Origin: Xenorhabdus cabanillasii
Lineage (GTDB): Bacteria; Pseudomonadota; Gammaproteobacteria; Enterobacterales; Enterobacteriaceae
DNA: 64,000 nt
Direction of reading: 5' to 3'
Assembly (NCBI RefSeq): GCF_003386665.1
Contig: NZ_QTUB01000001.1
Location: 496,001 to 560,000, forward strand
Made by a program: the position numbers and the translations under genes. How positions within the stretch are numbered: position 1 is the first letter of the stretch; the number at the start of each line of letters is the position of its first letter. Below are positions 1-8,932 of the stretch, piece by piece. Below the pieces are notes generated by a model. That model made no database searches and had not been told where the DNA came from. It worked only from the letters and a program-made list of their open reading frames with translations.

Positions 1-3000
1 GGACATTTCTGTCGATATTGGCTATATCAGCGGAAACTGGCAGCCATTCGGCCCCCAGTTGGAAGTCCGTGATCTTCGTGCTGTAACGGGGGAAACGGAT
101 ATTAAAGCCAAAAAAGTGACGCTTTCTCTGGATATCTGGCGTTCACTGCTACAACGGCGCTGGCATTTCCGCGATCTCTCCTTTTACCAGCTTCAGGTTG
201 ATTATGATAAACCATTATTGGATGGGGAAGGTGAAAGCCTGTTTCCCAAGCCAGATGGCTTGTCCTCCCTGTTCCTTGAACGGTTTAATCATTTTGATTT
301 GCACGACAGCAGCCTGACCTTTCCGACTCCATCGGGAGAAAAGATCCGGCTGATATTGCCGCAGCTGACATGGCTGAATAAAGATAATCGTCATCGTGCA
401 CAAGGCAATATTAATCTGTCTTCGATTAACGGACAGGAAGGTGTTGTGCAGGTTAAATTTGACCTGAAAGATATCAATAGTGTTTTAGATAGCGGCACGA
501 TTTATTTGCAGGCTGATGATATTGATATGCGGTTGTGGTTTAGCCGTTGGTTAAAAGACAATACCGGCCTGGAGGATGCCCGATTCAGTCTGGCGAGTTG
601 GATTACCCTGAAAAATGGGAGGATTGATAACGGACATCTGCAACTTAAGCAGGGGCATGCCAACTGGCATGTGGGTGATGAAAAACATCAGCTTACCGTT
701 CATGATTTACTCCTGCAAATGCGCCGTCAGGGAGAAGGCTGGCTGTTTGATATCCCCAATTTGGCGAGTCTGAAAACGAATGGTCAGCAATGGCCCGCAG
801 GCCGTATTGCGGTATTGTATGCTATGCAGGCGCGGAAATATCAGAACAAAGATCATTGGCGGGTTCGAGCTGAAAATCTTCAGCTTGAACGCCTGAGTGG
901 GATGTTGCCGATGATCTCTTTTGTGATCCCCGATATTGTTAAAGACTGGCAATACCGGCAACCCAAAGGATTAGTCAGCAGTCTTGCCCTTGATATCACC
1001 CCCGAATTACCTGATAGCGCGGAGATTGCCATCAAATGGCAGGATGTCAGTTGGTCTCGTTGGAAAAAGTTACCTTCAGTCAATCACTTCAGTGGTGCAT
1101 TAGAAGGAAATAAACAGTGGGGAAACTTTAGATTTGAGCTGAAAAACAGCCTCATTGATTACCGGGCTATGTTCCAGGCACCATTTGATATTGCCAGCAG
1201 TGAAGGAAAAATCATGTGGAAAAATGGTCGGGATGGCTTGAAGATATGGAGTCAGGGGCTGGATTTGCAGGCCAGATCATTATGGATAAACGGAAATTTT
1301 CATTACACAGAATCCCAGAATCAGCAACCAATGCTAGGGATACTGGCTGGAATTCGTCTGGATGATGCGGGTGAAGCATGGCGTTATTTTCCCAAGCCAT
1401 TGATGGGCGAATCGCTGACAGAATATTTAACAGCGTCGTTGATCAAAGGGAAGGTAGACAATGCTACTTTGATCTTTCAGGGGAACCCTCATGATTTCCC
1501 ATTCAAGCATAATAATGGTCAGTTTCAGGTATGGGTTCCTCTGCGCCATGCGACATTCCAGTATCAGCCTGATTGGCCGGCCCTGTTTGACCTGGATCTC
1601 GATTTGAATTTCCAGAATAACGGCTTGCAGATACAAACAGAGAAAGCGAAATTAGGAAAAGTTAATGCCTCCCGGATCTCTGCTGTTATCCCCGATTACG
1701 AAAAAGAGAAGTTATTGATTGATGCTGAAATATCTGGAGATGGAAAGGATATCCACGATTATTTTCATCATAGTCCATTGACAGAAACGGTTGGTAGCGC
1801 GCTGGATAATTTGCAACTTAACGGTCAGGTTGATGGAAAACTTCATCTGGATGTGCTTCTGGAAAATGGTACAACCGATGCGAGTGGAGAGGTTGTATTG
1901 AAAAATACCGACTTGTTTATCAAGCCATTAGATAGCAAGATGAAGCACCTTAGTGGTAAATTCCGCTTTGATAATGGGGTTTTGCAAAGTGATACGCTTT
2001 CTGCTTATTGGCTTGGAAATCCCCTCTCTTTGCGATTTACCACTCAGGATTTACCGGGATATTATCGGGTCAATGTGGATTTGGATGCTCGCTGGCCTGC
2101 TGCAACATTACCGAAACTTCCGGTTAAAATTCGTCGTCAGCTATCAGGACGATTGGACTGGCAGGGAAAAGCGAACATTATGATCCCTTCACAGACCGAA
2201 CCTTCACAAAGCAGGCCATTACAACATGGGGCGAAATATCAGATTGCAATCAACGCTGATTTGTCACATATCAGCAGTACACTGGTTGGACTGGAAACAG
2301 AATCTTTACGAGCATCGAATAACATCAATCTTCAGGCTACAGGGGATACGAGCCAACTTCGGGTTACCGGCTCATTGGGGAAAAGATATGCGTTCAATAG
2401 CCAATGGTTATTGGAGAAAAATTATGTCCGTTTACAGCGTGGCACTCTGAATACGGATGGTAATGGCATACCTGATTTACCGGAAAAGCCAATGCTGGCA
2501 TTACACTTACCTGCGATTGAGGGTGAAAAATGGCTGGCACTGATTGAACCCTTGAAAGCTGAATCAGCAGCAAATAACAGGCTGAGATGGCCTGAGCTAT
2601 TTGAAATATCAATGCCTTATTTGGATATCGGAGGACAGAGTTGGCATAATCTTATACTCAGTGCGACTAACCAACCTGATGGTCTGCATATCAATGCAAT
2701 TGGTGAAGAAATCAATGGTGATTTGTTGATTAATGCTGGTGGAGTATGGCAGGCAACACTCAATTATCTCTATTATAACCCTATGTTTTCGGAGAGTTCT
2801 TCCAGCGATAATGAGTCGTTAGCTTCAAACGCAGCAGAAACAGAAACGCCAAAATATGCTCTCAATCATTGGCCTACACTCAACGTTAAATGTGATGAAT
2901 GTTGGCTTGCCGGATTAAACATTGGAAAAATTTCAGGGACGGTAACACCAGAAGGTGACGCCTTGAGTCTGACTAATGGACGGGTAGAAAACAGTGCTGG

Positions 3001-3697
3001 TAAATTGACATTATCTGGGCGTTGGAGTGAAAGTAATACAGGAAATTATACTTGGGCTAAGGGCCAGATATCCGGGAAAAAATTTGATGATATGGCAGCC
3101 TATCTCGGATTTATTGTTCCAATTACTGGCGCTTCGTTTAAGTTTGATTTTGACCTGAACTGGAAGGATACACCGTGGAACCCTGATGTTAAAACGCTCA
3201 ATGGCGCTTTAACAGGAAAAGTGGGGAAAGGAGCAATAGCAAAACTAGGCGGGGGCAGAGCAGGACAACTATTAAGGTTAGTTAGTTTTGATGCATTGTT
3301 ACGTAAATTACAGTTGGATTTCAGTGATACATTCAGTAATGATTTTAACTTTGATTCTATGAGCGGCGATGCAGCGATAAAAAACGGTGTCATGTATACC
3401 GATAATTTCCGCATTGATGGGCTGGAAGCGGACATTCATGGAAAAGGCCAGATAAACTTTATCCGCCATCAGCTTAATATGGAGCTGGTGATCACCCCGG
3501 AGATATCAGCAACAGTTGGTGTGGCGACAGCTTTTGCGGTCAATCCTGTGGTAGGCGCTGCTGTTTTTGCAGCGACAAAAGCGTTAGGCCCGCTGTGGAA
3601 TAAGATATCGGTCATTCGCTATCGGCTAACGGGTAGTCTGGAGCAACCTAAAATTGATGAAGTTTTACGTCAGCTTAAGGAGAATAAAGGGTCATGA
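1..3697 (+). CDS. yhdP: YhdP, AsmA-like inner-membrane protein for phospholipid export (5' end outside window)
   Basis: The reading frame is open to the left edge (codons start at base 2), so the N terminus and signal anchor are missing. The 1,230 or so visible residues compare with about 1,266 in E. coli. The protein is mostly beta-rich repeats typical of AsmA-like bridges and ends in the conserved C-terminal AsmA-type region (near GQINFIRHQLNMELVITPEIS). In E. coli YhdP acts with TamB and YdbH, partly redundantly, to move phospholipids to the outer membrane. Its stop codon overlaps the ATG of the next gene (ATGA), so the two are translationally coupled. Family identity is strong; function is by homology. 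Confidence 0.93.
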   Translation, partial: DISVDIGYISGNWQPFGPQLEVRDLRAVTGETDIKAKKVTLSLDIWRSLLQRRWHFRDLSFYQLQVDYDKPLLDGEGESLFPKPDGLSSLFLERFNHFDLHDSSLTFPTPSGEKIRLILPQLTWLNKDNRHRAQGNINLSSINGQEGVVQVKFDLKDINSVLDSGTIYLQADDIDMRLWFSRWLKDNTGLEDARFSLASWITLKNGRIDNGHLQLKQGHANWHVGDEKHQLTVHDLLLQMRRQGEGWLFDIPNLASLKTNGQQWPAGRIAVLYAMQARKYQNKDHWRVRAENLQLERLSGMLPMISFVIPDIVKDWQYRQPKGLVSSLALDITPELPDSAEIAIKWQDVSWSRWKKLPSVNHFSGALEGNKQWGNFRFELKNSLIDYRAMFQAPFDIASSEGKIMWKNGRDGLKIWSQGLDLQARSLWINGNFHYTESQNQQPMLGILAGIRLDDAGEAWRYFPKPLMGESLTEYLTASLIKGKVDNATLIFQGNPHDFPFKHNNGQFQVWVPLRHATFQYQPDWPALFDLDLDLNFQNNGLQIQTEKAKLGKVNASRISAVIPDYEKEKLLIDAEISGDGKDIHDYFHHSPLTETVGSALDNLQLNGQVDGKLHLDVLLENGTTDASGEVVLKNTDLFIKPLDSKMKHLSGKFRFDNGVLQSDTLSAYWLGNPLSLRFTTQDLPGYYRVNVDLDARWPAATLPKLPVKIRRQLSGRLDWQGKANIMIPSQTEPSQSRPLQHGAKYQIAINADLSHISSTLVGLETESLRASNNINLQATGDTSQLRVTGSLGKRYAFNSQWLLEKNYVRLQRGTLNTDGNGIPDLPEKPMLALHLPAIEGEKWLALIEPLKAESAANNRLRWPELFEISMPYLDIGGQSWHNLILSATNQPDGLHINAIGEEINGDLLINAGGVWQATLNYLYYNPMFSESSSSDNESLASNAAETETPKYALNHWPTLNVKCDECWLAGLNIGKISGTVTPEGDALSLTNGRVENSAGKLTLSGRWSESNTGNYTWAKGQISGKKFDDMAAYLGFIVPITGASFKFDFDLNWKDTPWNPDVKTLNGALTGKVGKGAIAKLGGGRAGQLLRLVSFDALLRKLQLDFSDTFSNDFNFDSMSGDAAIKNGVMYTDNFRIDGLEADIHGKGQINFIRHQLNMELVITPEISATVGVATAFAVNPVVGAAVFAATKALGPLWNKISVIRYRLTGSLEQPKIDEVLRQLKENKGS

Positions 3698-4542
3698 AAA
3701 ACGCCAATGTTGCACTCTTACAATTATGCAGTGGTACGAATATCAAACATAATTTAGCGCAAATTGAACAGCAGATTAAGCAGTTACCCAAAACGGTAAA
3801 ATTGGTTCTGACGCCAGAGAATGCATTACTGTTTGCTGATGCTGATACTTACCGCGAATATGCAGAAGAGCAGGGAAAAGGCCCATTACAGCAAGCTGTA
3901 AGTGAAATTGCGCAACGTTATGGTCTCTGGTTGTTGATTGGTTCAATGCCGATGGTCAGCCGGGAAGATCCGAGCCGCATAACCAGCAGTAGCTTATTGT
4001 TTGATGATCAGGGTGAGATTCGTGCCCGTTATGACAAAATCCACATGTTTGATGTCAATATCAAGGATGAACATGGCTCTTATAACGAATCTTCCATCTA
4101 CCAACGTGGGGAACATATCACCGTTGTTGATACACCAGTTGGTCGTTTGGGTATGACCATTTGCTATGATCTGCGCTTCCCTGGGCTGTTTCAGGCACTA
4201 CGGGAGCAGGGCGCTGAGCTGATTTCTGTACCTGCTGCCTTTACCAGACTGACGGGTAAGGCACACTGGGAACCACTTTTAAGAGCCCGCGCAATTGAGA
4301 ACCAATGTATCATATTGGCACCCGCACAAGTCGGGGTGCACGGTACTCGCAGAACATGGGGGCATTCAATGGCGGTAAATGGTTGGGGAGAAGTCATCAA
4401 GAAGAATCCTCTGACTGTCAGTGCACTACAGCTCAGTATCCGACGGGACAGTTTGACCCACATGCGTGAGCAGATCAAAGTGGTGAAACATAATCGCTTC
4501 CGTCCACAACTGACTTCTTTGATAAAAAAGAATACAAATTAA
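3694..4542 (+). CDS. Carbon-nitrogen hydrolase, Nit1-type amidase (probable deaminated glutathione amidase)
   Basis: A 282-residue nitrilase-superfamily protein with the full catalytic triad: Glu42 (LTPEN), Lys115 (YDKIH) and Cys157 (ICYDLRFPG). The motif set fits the Nit1 branch, whose members hydrolyse deaminated glutathione as metabolite repair. Its start overlaps the yhdP stop by four bases, and tldD begins 17 bases after its stop, so yhdP, this gene and tldD look like one transcript. The enzyme should be cytoplasmic because no signal peptide is visible. The triad is seen directly. The substrate is inferred from the subfamily, and other short-chain amides remain possible. Confidence 0.85.
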   Translation: MKNANVALLQLCSGTNIKHNLAQIEQQIKQLPKTVKLVLTPENALLFADADTYREYAEEQGKGPLQQAVSEIAQRYGLWLLIGSMPMVSREDPSRITSSSLLFDDQGEIRARYDKIHMFDVNIKDEHGSYNESSIYQRGEHITVVDTPVGRLGMTICYDLRFPGLFQALREQGAELISVPAAFTRLTGKAHWEPLLRARAIENQCIILAPAQVGVHGTRRTWGHSMAVNGWGEVIKKNPLTVSALQLSIRRDSLTHMREQIKVVKHNRFRPQLTSLIKKNTN

Positions 4543-4559
4543 GGTAAAGAGTAATCACT

Positions 4560-6005
4560 ATGAGTTTAACTTATGTCAGTGAACATTTACTGACTGCCAA
4601 TGAACTGAGTCATAAAGATTTATTTTCTGTTTTGGGGCAATTAGCAGAACGCCGTCTGGATTATGCCGACCTCTATTTTCAATCCTGCTACCACGAAACA
4701 TGGGTTTTGGAAGATCGCATCATTAAAGATGGCTCTTATAATATAGATCAAGGAGTGGGAGTCCGGGCGATTAGTGGTGAAAAAACCGGTTTTGCCTATG
4801 CCGATCAGATCACACTGAATGCTTTGCAGCAGAGTGCAAAGGCAGCACGCAGTATTGTAAGGGAAACAGGCAATGGCACCGCACATACACTAGGTGCTGT
4901 GACATATAATGTTTTGTATCCGGCTGTCGATCCACTGCAAAACATGAGCAGGGAAGAAAAAATTGCTCTGTTACATCATGTTGATCAAATCGCACGTGCA
5001 GAAGATCACAGAGTGCAGGAAGTGAATGCCAGCCTGAGCGGTGTTTATGAACAAGTATTGGTTGCAGCGACGGATGGAACATTGGCTGCTGACATTCGCC
5101 CACTGGTACGTCTTTCTGTCAGCGTATTAGTTGAAGACGATGGCAAACGTGAACGTGGTTCCAGTGGTGGTGGTGCTCGATATGGTTATGAATACTTCCT
5201 GCAAACCGCAGATGGACAGACATTGGCAGAACAATTTGCCCGTGAAGCTGTTCGCATGGCGTTGGTGAATCTTTCTGCTGTTGCTGCTCCGGCGGGAACA
5301 ATGCCGATTGTATTGGGAGCCGGTTGGCCGGGTGTTTTATTGCATGAAGCGGTGGGTCATGGTTTAGAAGGTGACTTCAACCGCCGTGGTACATCTGTTT
5401 TCTCTGGTCAGATTGGGCAAAAAGTAGCATCTGAACTGTGTACTGTGGTTGATGATGGCACGATTGAAGGCCGCCGTGGCTCATTGTCTATTGATGATGA
5501 AGGTGTTCCGGGGCAATACAATGTTCTGATTGAGAATGGTATATTGAAGGGCTACATGCAGGACAAACTTAATGCGCGTTTGATGGGAGTCGCACCGACA
5601 GGTAACGGACGTCGTGAATCTTATGCCCACTTACCGATGCCGCGCATGACTAATACGTATATGCTGGCAGGAAGTTCTACACCAGAAGAAATTATTGCCA
5701 GTGTTAATCATGGGCTGTATGCACCGAACTTTGGTGGTGGTCAAGTGGATATCACTTCTGGCAAGTTTGTTTTCTCAACATCAGAAGCGTACTTGATTGA
5801 AAATGGCAAAATCACCAGGCCAGTAAAAGGCGCAACATTGATTGGCTCAGGCATTGAGGCCATGCAGCAGATTTCAATGGTTGGCAATGACTTAGCCCTT
5901 GATAAGGGGGTTGGTGTATGTGGTAAAGAAGGCCAGAGTGTCCCTGTGGGAGTTGGACAGCCCACATTAAAACTGGATAACCTGACTGTAGGCGGAACAG
6001 CTTAA
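4560..6005 (+). CDS. tldD: TldD, zinc metalloprotease subunit
   Basis: 481 residues, the usual family length. The zinc-binding motif HEAVGH lies at residues 262-267, with the glycine-rich surroundings typical of TldD. TldD pairs with TldE (PmbA, 8933-10276 here) to form a protease that degrades unfolded peptides. In E. coli the pair matures microcin B17 and helps degrade the CcdA antitoxin. A ccdAB pair lies in this same window at about 53 kb, which makes that role of interest. The start ATG gives the conserved N terminus [11 protein letters not shown]. TldD carries the metal site; its partner lacks it. Confidence 0.96.
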   Translation: MSLTYVSEHLLTANELSHKDLFSVLGQLAERRLDYADLYFQSCYHETWVLEDRIIKDGSYNIDQGVGVRAISGEKTGFAYADQITLNALQQSAKAARSIVRETGNGTAHTLGAVTYNVLYPAVDPLQNMSREEKIALLHHVDQIARAEDHRVQEVNASLSGVYEQVLVAATDGTLAADIRPLVRLSVSVLVEDDGKRERGSSGGGARYGYEYFLQTADGQTLAEQFAREAVRMALVNLSAVAAPAGTMPIVLGAGWPGVLLHEAVGHGLEGDFNRRGTSVFSGQIGQKVASELCTVVDDGTIEGRRGSLSIDDEGVPGQYNVLIENGILKGYMQDKLNARLMGVAPTGNGRRESYAHLPMPRMTNTYMLAGSSTPEEIIASVNHGLYAPNFGGGQVDITSGKFVFSTSEAYLIENGKITRPVKGATLIGSGIEAMQQISMVGNDLALDKGVGVCGKEGQSVPVGVGQPTLKLDNLTVGGTA

Positions 6006-6034
6006 CATTTTTTGAATATACCTGTTTTTTTGAG

Positions 6035-6161
6035 TATCTCTGTCGTCTTTCAAGTTGCAGCTTTGTTGGATGCGCTCGCTCACCCCAGTCACATAGCTAT
6101 CTATGCTTCTGGGGATCTACGCCCTTGCTGCCGCGATGCACCTTGAAATCTATTGGGTATA
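6035..6161 (+). repeat. Intergenic inverted-repeat element, long copy
   Basis: This 127-base element lies between tldD and the ribonuclease gene. Its left end contains GTCTTTCAAGTTG and its right end CTTGAAATCTATTGGGTATA, so the inner arms CTTTCAAG and CTTGAAA are inverted. The interior is longer than in the other copies and includes a CTCACCCCAG...CTGGGG inverted pair. Related copies are at 44998-45055, 59076-59135 and 61179-61280. It resembles a MITE-like or palindromic intergenic family. No ORF is present. Confidence 0.7.
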
Positions 6162-6179
6162 GCCTGATCAATTAAGCGT

Positions 6180-6184
6180 GGAGG
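6180..6184 (+). promoter_or_regulatory. Ribosome-binding site that sets the ribonuclease start
   Basis: GGAGG sits five bases before the ATG at 6190. An in-frame GTG at 6178 lies upstream of and overlapping this site, and would have no Shine-Dalgarno of its own. The ATG at 6190 is therefore the preferred start. Confidence 0.7.
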
Positions 6185-6189
6185 TTAGT

Positions 6190-6663
6190 ATGAAAAGAAG
6201 GGTGCTGGCAGGTGTATTACTGGTTCTGGTTGTTATATCCATTATTTTTATCAAAGATGTTGGATTACCTGGTTCTGATAAAACTCAGCAAGCTATTGCG
6301 ATAGCGGGAAACGTTCCGTCTCAACAGATTGATATTCTGACTGAGCATCATCGGGTCGCGGATTATGTGCGTCAGCATAGCAGGTTACCTGGCTATTACA
6401 TCACAAAGAAACAGGCTCGTCGTTTCGGCTGGGACGCTCGTAAGGGCAACTTGTGCGAAGTATTACCGGGAAAAGCAATTGGTGGAGATCGGTTTTCCAA
6501 TCGTGAAAATAAGTTGCCAAATCAAAAGGATCGTCAGTGGTTTGAAGCGGACGTGAATTATAATTGTGGGCGCCGGGGTAGTAACCGGTTACTCTATTCT
6601 AATGATGGTCTTATCTATCTGACACTTGATCACTACAAGACTTTCACAAAGCTGGAAGAATGA
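6190..6663 (+). CDS. Exported barnase-type guanyl-specific ribonuclease
   Basis: 157 residues: an N-terminal hydrophobic export segment (about 4-21), a short linker, then a barnase domain (about 55-155). Compared by eye with Bacillus barnase, the catalytic residues are kept: Glu119 (barnase E73), Arg129 (R83), Arg133 (R87) and His148 (H102), plus Lys73 (K27) and Asp100 (D54). It should cleave single-stranded RNA after guanosine outside the cytoplasm. Cys89 and Cys126 fall at barnase positions 43 and 80 and could form a disulfide. The matching barstar gene follows after one base. Signal peptide versus membrane anchor is not resolved. Confidence 0.92.
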   Translation: MKRRVLAGVLLVLVVISIIFIKDVGLPGSDKTQQAIAIAGNVPSQQIDILTEHHRVADYVRQHSRLPGYYITKKQARRFGWDARKGNLCEVLPGKAIGGDRFSNRENKLPNQKDRQWFEADVNYNCGRRGSNRLLYSNDGLIYLTLDHYKTFTKLEE

Positions 6664-6664
6664 T

Positions 6665-6934
6665 ATGAAAAAAGTGGAATTCGATTTTGACTATATCCCT
6701 GATTTAGAAACCTTCTATAGTCAGTTCAAGGAGTGTTTCGATCTTGATGATCATTTTGGTGCTAACCTGGATGCTCTATGGGATGTAGTAACGAGTGAAA
6801 TTGGGTTGCCAGTTGACATTAGTTTTATCCGCCTGGATGTGCAGAAACGACCGCGCTTTGCTGCACTGGTACTCTTGTTTCAAGAGGCTGAAGAAGAGCT
6901 GGAAGGGAAATTACTTTTTAATGTGAAAAATTAA
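6665..6934 (+). CDS. yhcO: Barstar-family ribonuclease inhibitor, YhcO orthologue
   Basis: 89 residues, cytoplasmic. The motif GANLDALWDV matches barstar; Asp36 and Asp40 correspond to barstar D35 and D39, which contact the barnase active site. The C-terminal AEEELEGKLLFNV closely matches E. coli YhcO, there an orphan barstar. The ATG at 6665 follows the ribonuclease stop (6661-6663) by one base, so the two are co-translated, as expected for a toxin and its immunity protein. Longer upstream frames that run into the ribonuclease gene lack a suitable start. It should neutralise ribonuclease not yet exported. Whether it also binds other targets is unknown. Confidence 0.92.
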   Translation: MKKVEFDFDYIPDLETFYSQFKECFDLDDHFGANLDALWDVVTSEIGLPVDISFIRLDVQKRPRFAALVLLFQEAEEELEGKLLFNVKN

Positions 6935-6954
6935 GCTCTTCTCTGACCTATGAC

Positions 6955-6991
6955 AACACCTCCGTATTTGTCGAAACGCGGAGGTGTTTTT
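6955..6991 (+). terminator. Rho-independent terminator after the barstar gene
   Basis: A perfect 10-base stem, AACACCTCCG and CGGAGGTGTT, with a 14-base loop, followed by a short T run. It lies 20 bases after the yhcO stop and closes the ribonuclease/inhibitor transcript. Confidence 0.85.
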
Positions 6992-7055
6992 AAATTTCCG
7001 TGTAAAATTTTATCAGCTTCAAACTGACCGAAAATCAGGTTGCCTGGATTACTGA

Positions 7056-8009
7056 TTATTTATTAATAACATGGCTATCATCGCCGGAAAAATATTTCTC
7101 AACGTTCTTAAATGCACTGTCGAAATAAATGTCATAACAGCTTTTAGTGACATAACCGATATGCGGGCTGCACAGGACGTTATCTCGTTTTAATAAAGAG
7201 TGATTGATATCCCAAATGGGTTCAATATCAAAAACATCCAGTGCTGCAAAACCCGGAGTACCCAGATCGAGGGCTTTCTCAAGTGCATCTGCCTCTATCA
7301 ACCCGGCTCGCGCGGTATTGATCAGGACAGCACTATTTTTCATATGAGTGAGGTCGGAGAATGTGACATTGCCGGTAGTTTCTTTTACTAGGCGTTGATG
7401 CAGAGTAATGACATCAGATGTTTTAAAAAACTCTTCGCGGGAATGTGGAACAATCAGACCATGTTGGCGTGCTTGTTCTTGTGCGCGTGCCGAGCCCCAT
7501 ACCTGAACTTTCATATCAAATGCACGCGCATATTTTGCAACTAACTGACCTATTTTCCCATAGCCCAGTATCCCAAGCGTTTTGCCGGCAACGGTATCCC
7601 CCAGTTCAGTTTGCCAATAGCCTTTTTTCATCGCTTCTACTGAAGAAACAAACCTGCGAATGGAACTTTGGATCAACAGCCAGGTTAATTCTGCGGCTGC
7701 AATGGGAGAGCCTGTACCTTCTACGACAGCAATGCCCCGCTGTTTGCACAGTGCCAGATCGATATTGTAAGCAACTTTTCCTGTTTGACTGATCAGTTTT
7801 AAGTTGGGTGTTTTAGACAAGAATTTCTCATCAATGAGTGTTCTTTCACGGATCAATATTAGTGCGTCAGCCTTGGATAATAACTCTTCTGCTTTAGGGT
7901 CACGGTCAATGGCGTCAAGGTGGATTACCTCAAAATCACTGTTCTGGGATAAAGTTTGAAAGTGTTTTGTAGCATGTTGATAATCATCAGGAATAACAAC
8001 TAACGGCAT
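7056..8009 (-). CDS. D-isomer-specific 2-hydroxyacid dehydrogenase family protein
   Basis: 317 residues. The NAD-binding Rossmann motif GYGKIG is at residues 149-154, and the catalytic trio of the family is present: Arg234 (NTARAG), Glu263 (DIEP) and His283 (SPHIG). It should reduce a 2-keto acid or oxidise a D-2-hydroxyacid with NAD(P)H in the cytoplasm. The ATG is preceded by AAGGA. It is a single gene between two convergent or unrelated neighbours, with no pathway context. The family is certain from the motifs. The substrate (hydroxypyruvate, glyoxylate, phosphoglycerate or other) cannot be read from the sequence. Confidence 0.88.
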   Translation of the reverse strand: MPLVVIPDDYQHATKHFQTLSQNSDFEVIHLDAIDRDPKAEELLSKADALILIRERTLIDEKFLSKTPNLKLISQTGKVAYNIDLALCKQRGIAVVEGTGSPIAAAELTWLLIQSSIRRFVSSVEAMKKGYWQTELGDTVAGKTLGILGYGKIGQLVAKYARAFDMKVQVWGSARAQEQARQHGLIVPHSREEFFKTSDVITLHQRLVKETTGNVTFSDLTHMKNSAVLINTARAGLIEADALEKALDLGTPGFAALDVFDIEPIWDINHSLLKRDNVLCSPHIGYVTKSCYDIYFDSAFKNVEKYFSGDDSHVINK

Positions 8010-8143
8010 TTGAGATATCCTTTGTGTAAATTCTAATAAGATAGAGAACAGGATAAAAAGGCAGTTAAGGTTATCTCATTTTTTGTTACAATGCTGCAAC
8101 ATTAAGATTAAAGTGTTAACTTAAGCCATTCTAATGTGATAAC

Positions 8144-8194
8144 GAAAAAAAAAGAGAGAGGGAAATTACCGCCAGTTCTCAACGAAATGGCGGT
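8144..8194 (-). terminator. Probable terminator after yjgA
   Basis: On the minus strand a 7-base stem, ACCGCCA and TGGCGGT (8168-8194), is followed after about 13 bases by a run of T residues. The gap between stem and T run makes it a weak match to a classical terminator. Confidence 0.45.
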
Positions 8195-8204
8195 GGAGAG
8201 GATA

Positions 8205-8741
8205 CTAAGCCGATTCTGATAGCTCTTTAAGATACTGGAATATCTGGCGGTAAGATTTCGGTGGTTTGTTAGCTGCTTTCTCTTTTTTAGCGTTACGAAC
8301 CAGAGTCCGCAGTTGCTGGCGGTCTGTGTGCGGATACAGTGACACGATTTCTTCAAGTGCACTGTCACTTTCAAGTAATTTGTCCCGCAACTCTTCCAGC
8401 TTATGTAGCATAATAACCTGTTGGTTATGACGGTTTTTCAGTTTATCCAGTGCAGTGGTAATTGGCTCAGGATCACGGGCCCGCAACAATTTGCCAATCA
8501 GTTGTAATTGACGACGGAGACCTTCACGCTTGATTTTCTGTGCCAATTCAATAGCGGCCAGCAGATCTTCATCCAACGGAATGCGTTCCAGTTCGCTCTT
8601 GCTCAATTCAACCAGCTCTGCACCTAGTTTTTTCAGTATCTCAGCATCCCGCTTGATTTCACTTTTACTGACCCAGATTATCTCTTCTTCTTCCTCTTCA
8701 GCAGGATAATTGTCGAGCCAATCTTCAGGCTGCTTTGCCAT
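8205..8741 (-). CDS. darP: DarP (YjgA), 50S ribosomal subunit assembly factor
   Basis: 178 residues, against 183 in E. coli. It is a highly charged, mostly helical protein with an acidic N terminus (EEEEEEI) and the family's basic C-terminal region. DarP associates with late 50S precursors and promotes maturation near the peptidyl-transferase centre. The ATG yields [13 protein letters not shown], the conserved family start. It is divergent from pmbA, as in E. coli, where yjgA and pmbA are also neighbours. The functional assignment is by homology only. Confidence 0.92.
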   Translation of the reverse strand: MAKQPEDWLDNYPAEEEEEEIIWVSKSEIKRDAEILKKLGAELVELSKSELERIPLDEDLLAAIELAQKIKREGLRRQLQLIGKLLRARDPEPITTALDKLKNRHNQQVIMLHKLEELRDKLLESDSALEEIVSLYPHTDRQQLRTLVRNAKKEKAANKPPKSYRQIFQYLKELSESA

Positions 8742-8932
8742 AATCGTTTTCCTTCTAAAAAGGCCGGATAAGGTACACTTTGGAACATGACCTATCGTCC
8801 GGTGGGTGTTAACATCTTAATATCGTGTATTGTAACTGGGAAAATTGTCTGATTACCACTCGGCATTAATATTGAAAGCCGAAACACGCATTTTTCCTGA
8901 TAAATCTTCTCTTTAATTCATGTGGTTAATTA

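Noticed and set aside
8108..8374. 88-codon minus-strand frame at the end of yjgA
   Set aside because: It overlaps the yjgA coding region in another frame and lacks any family features.
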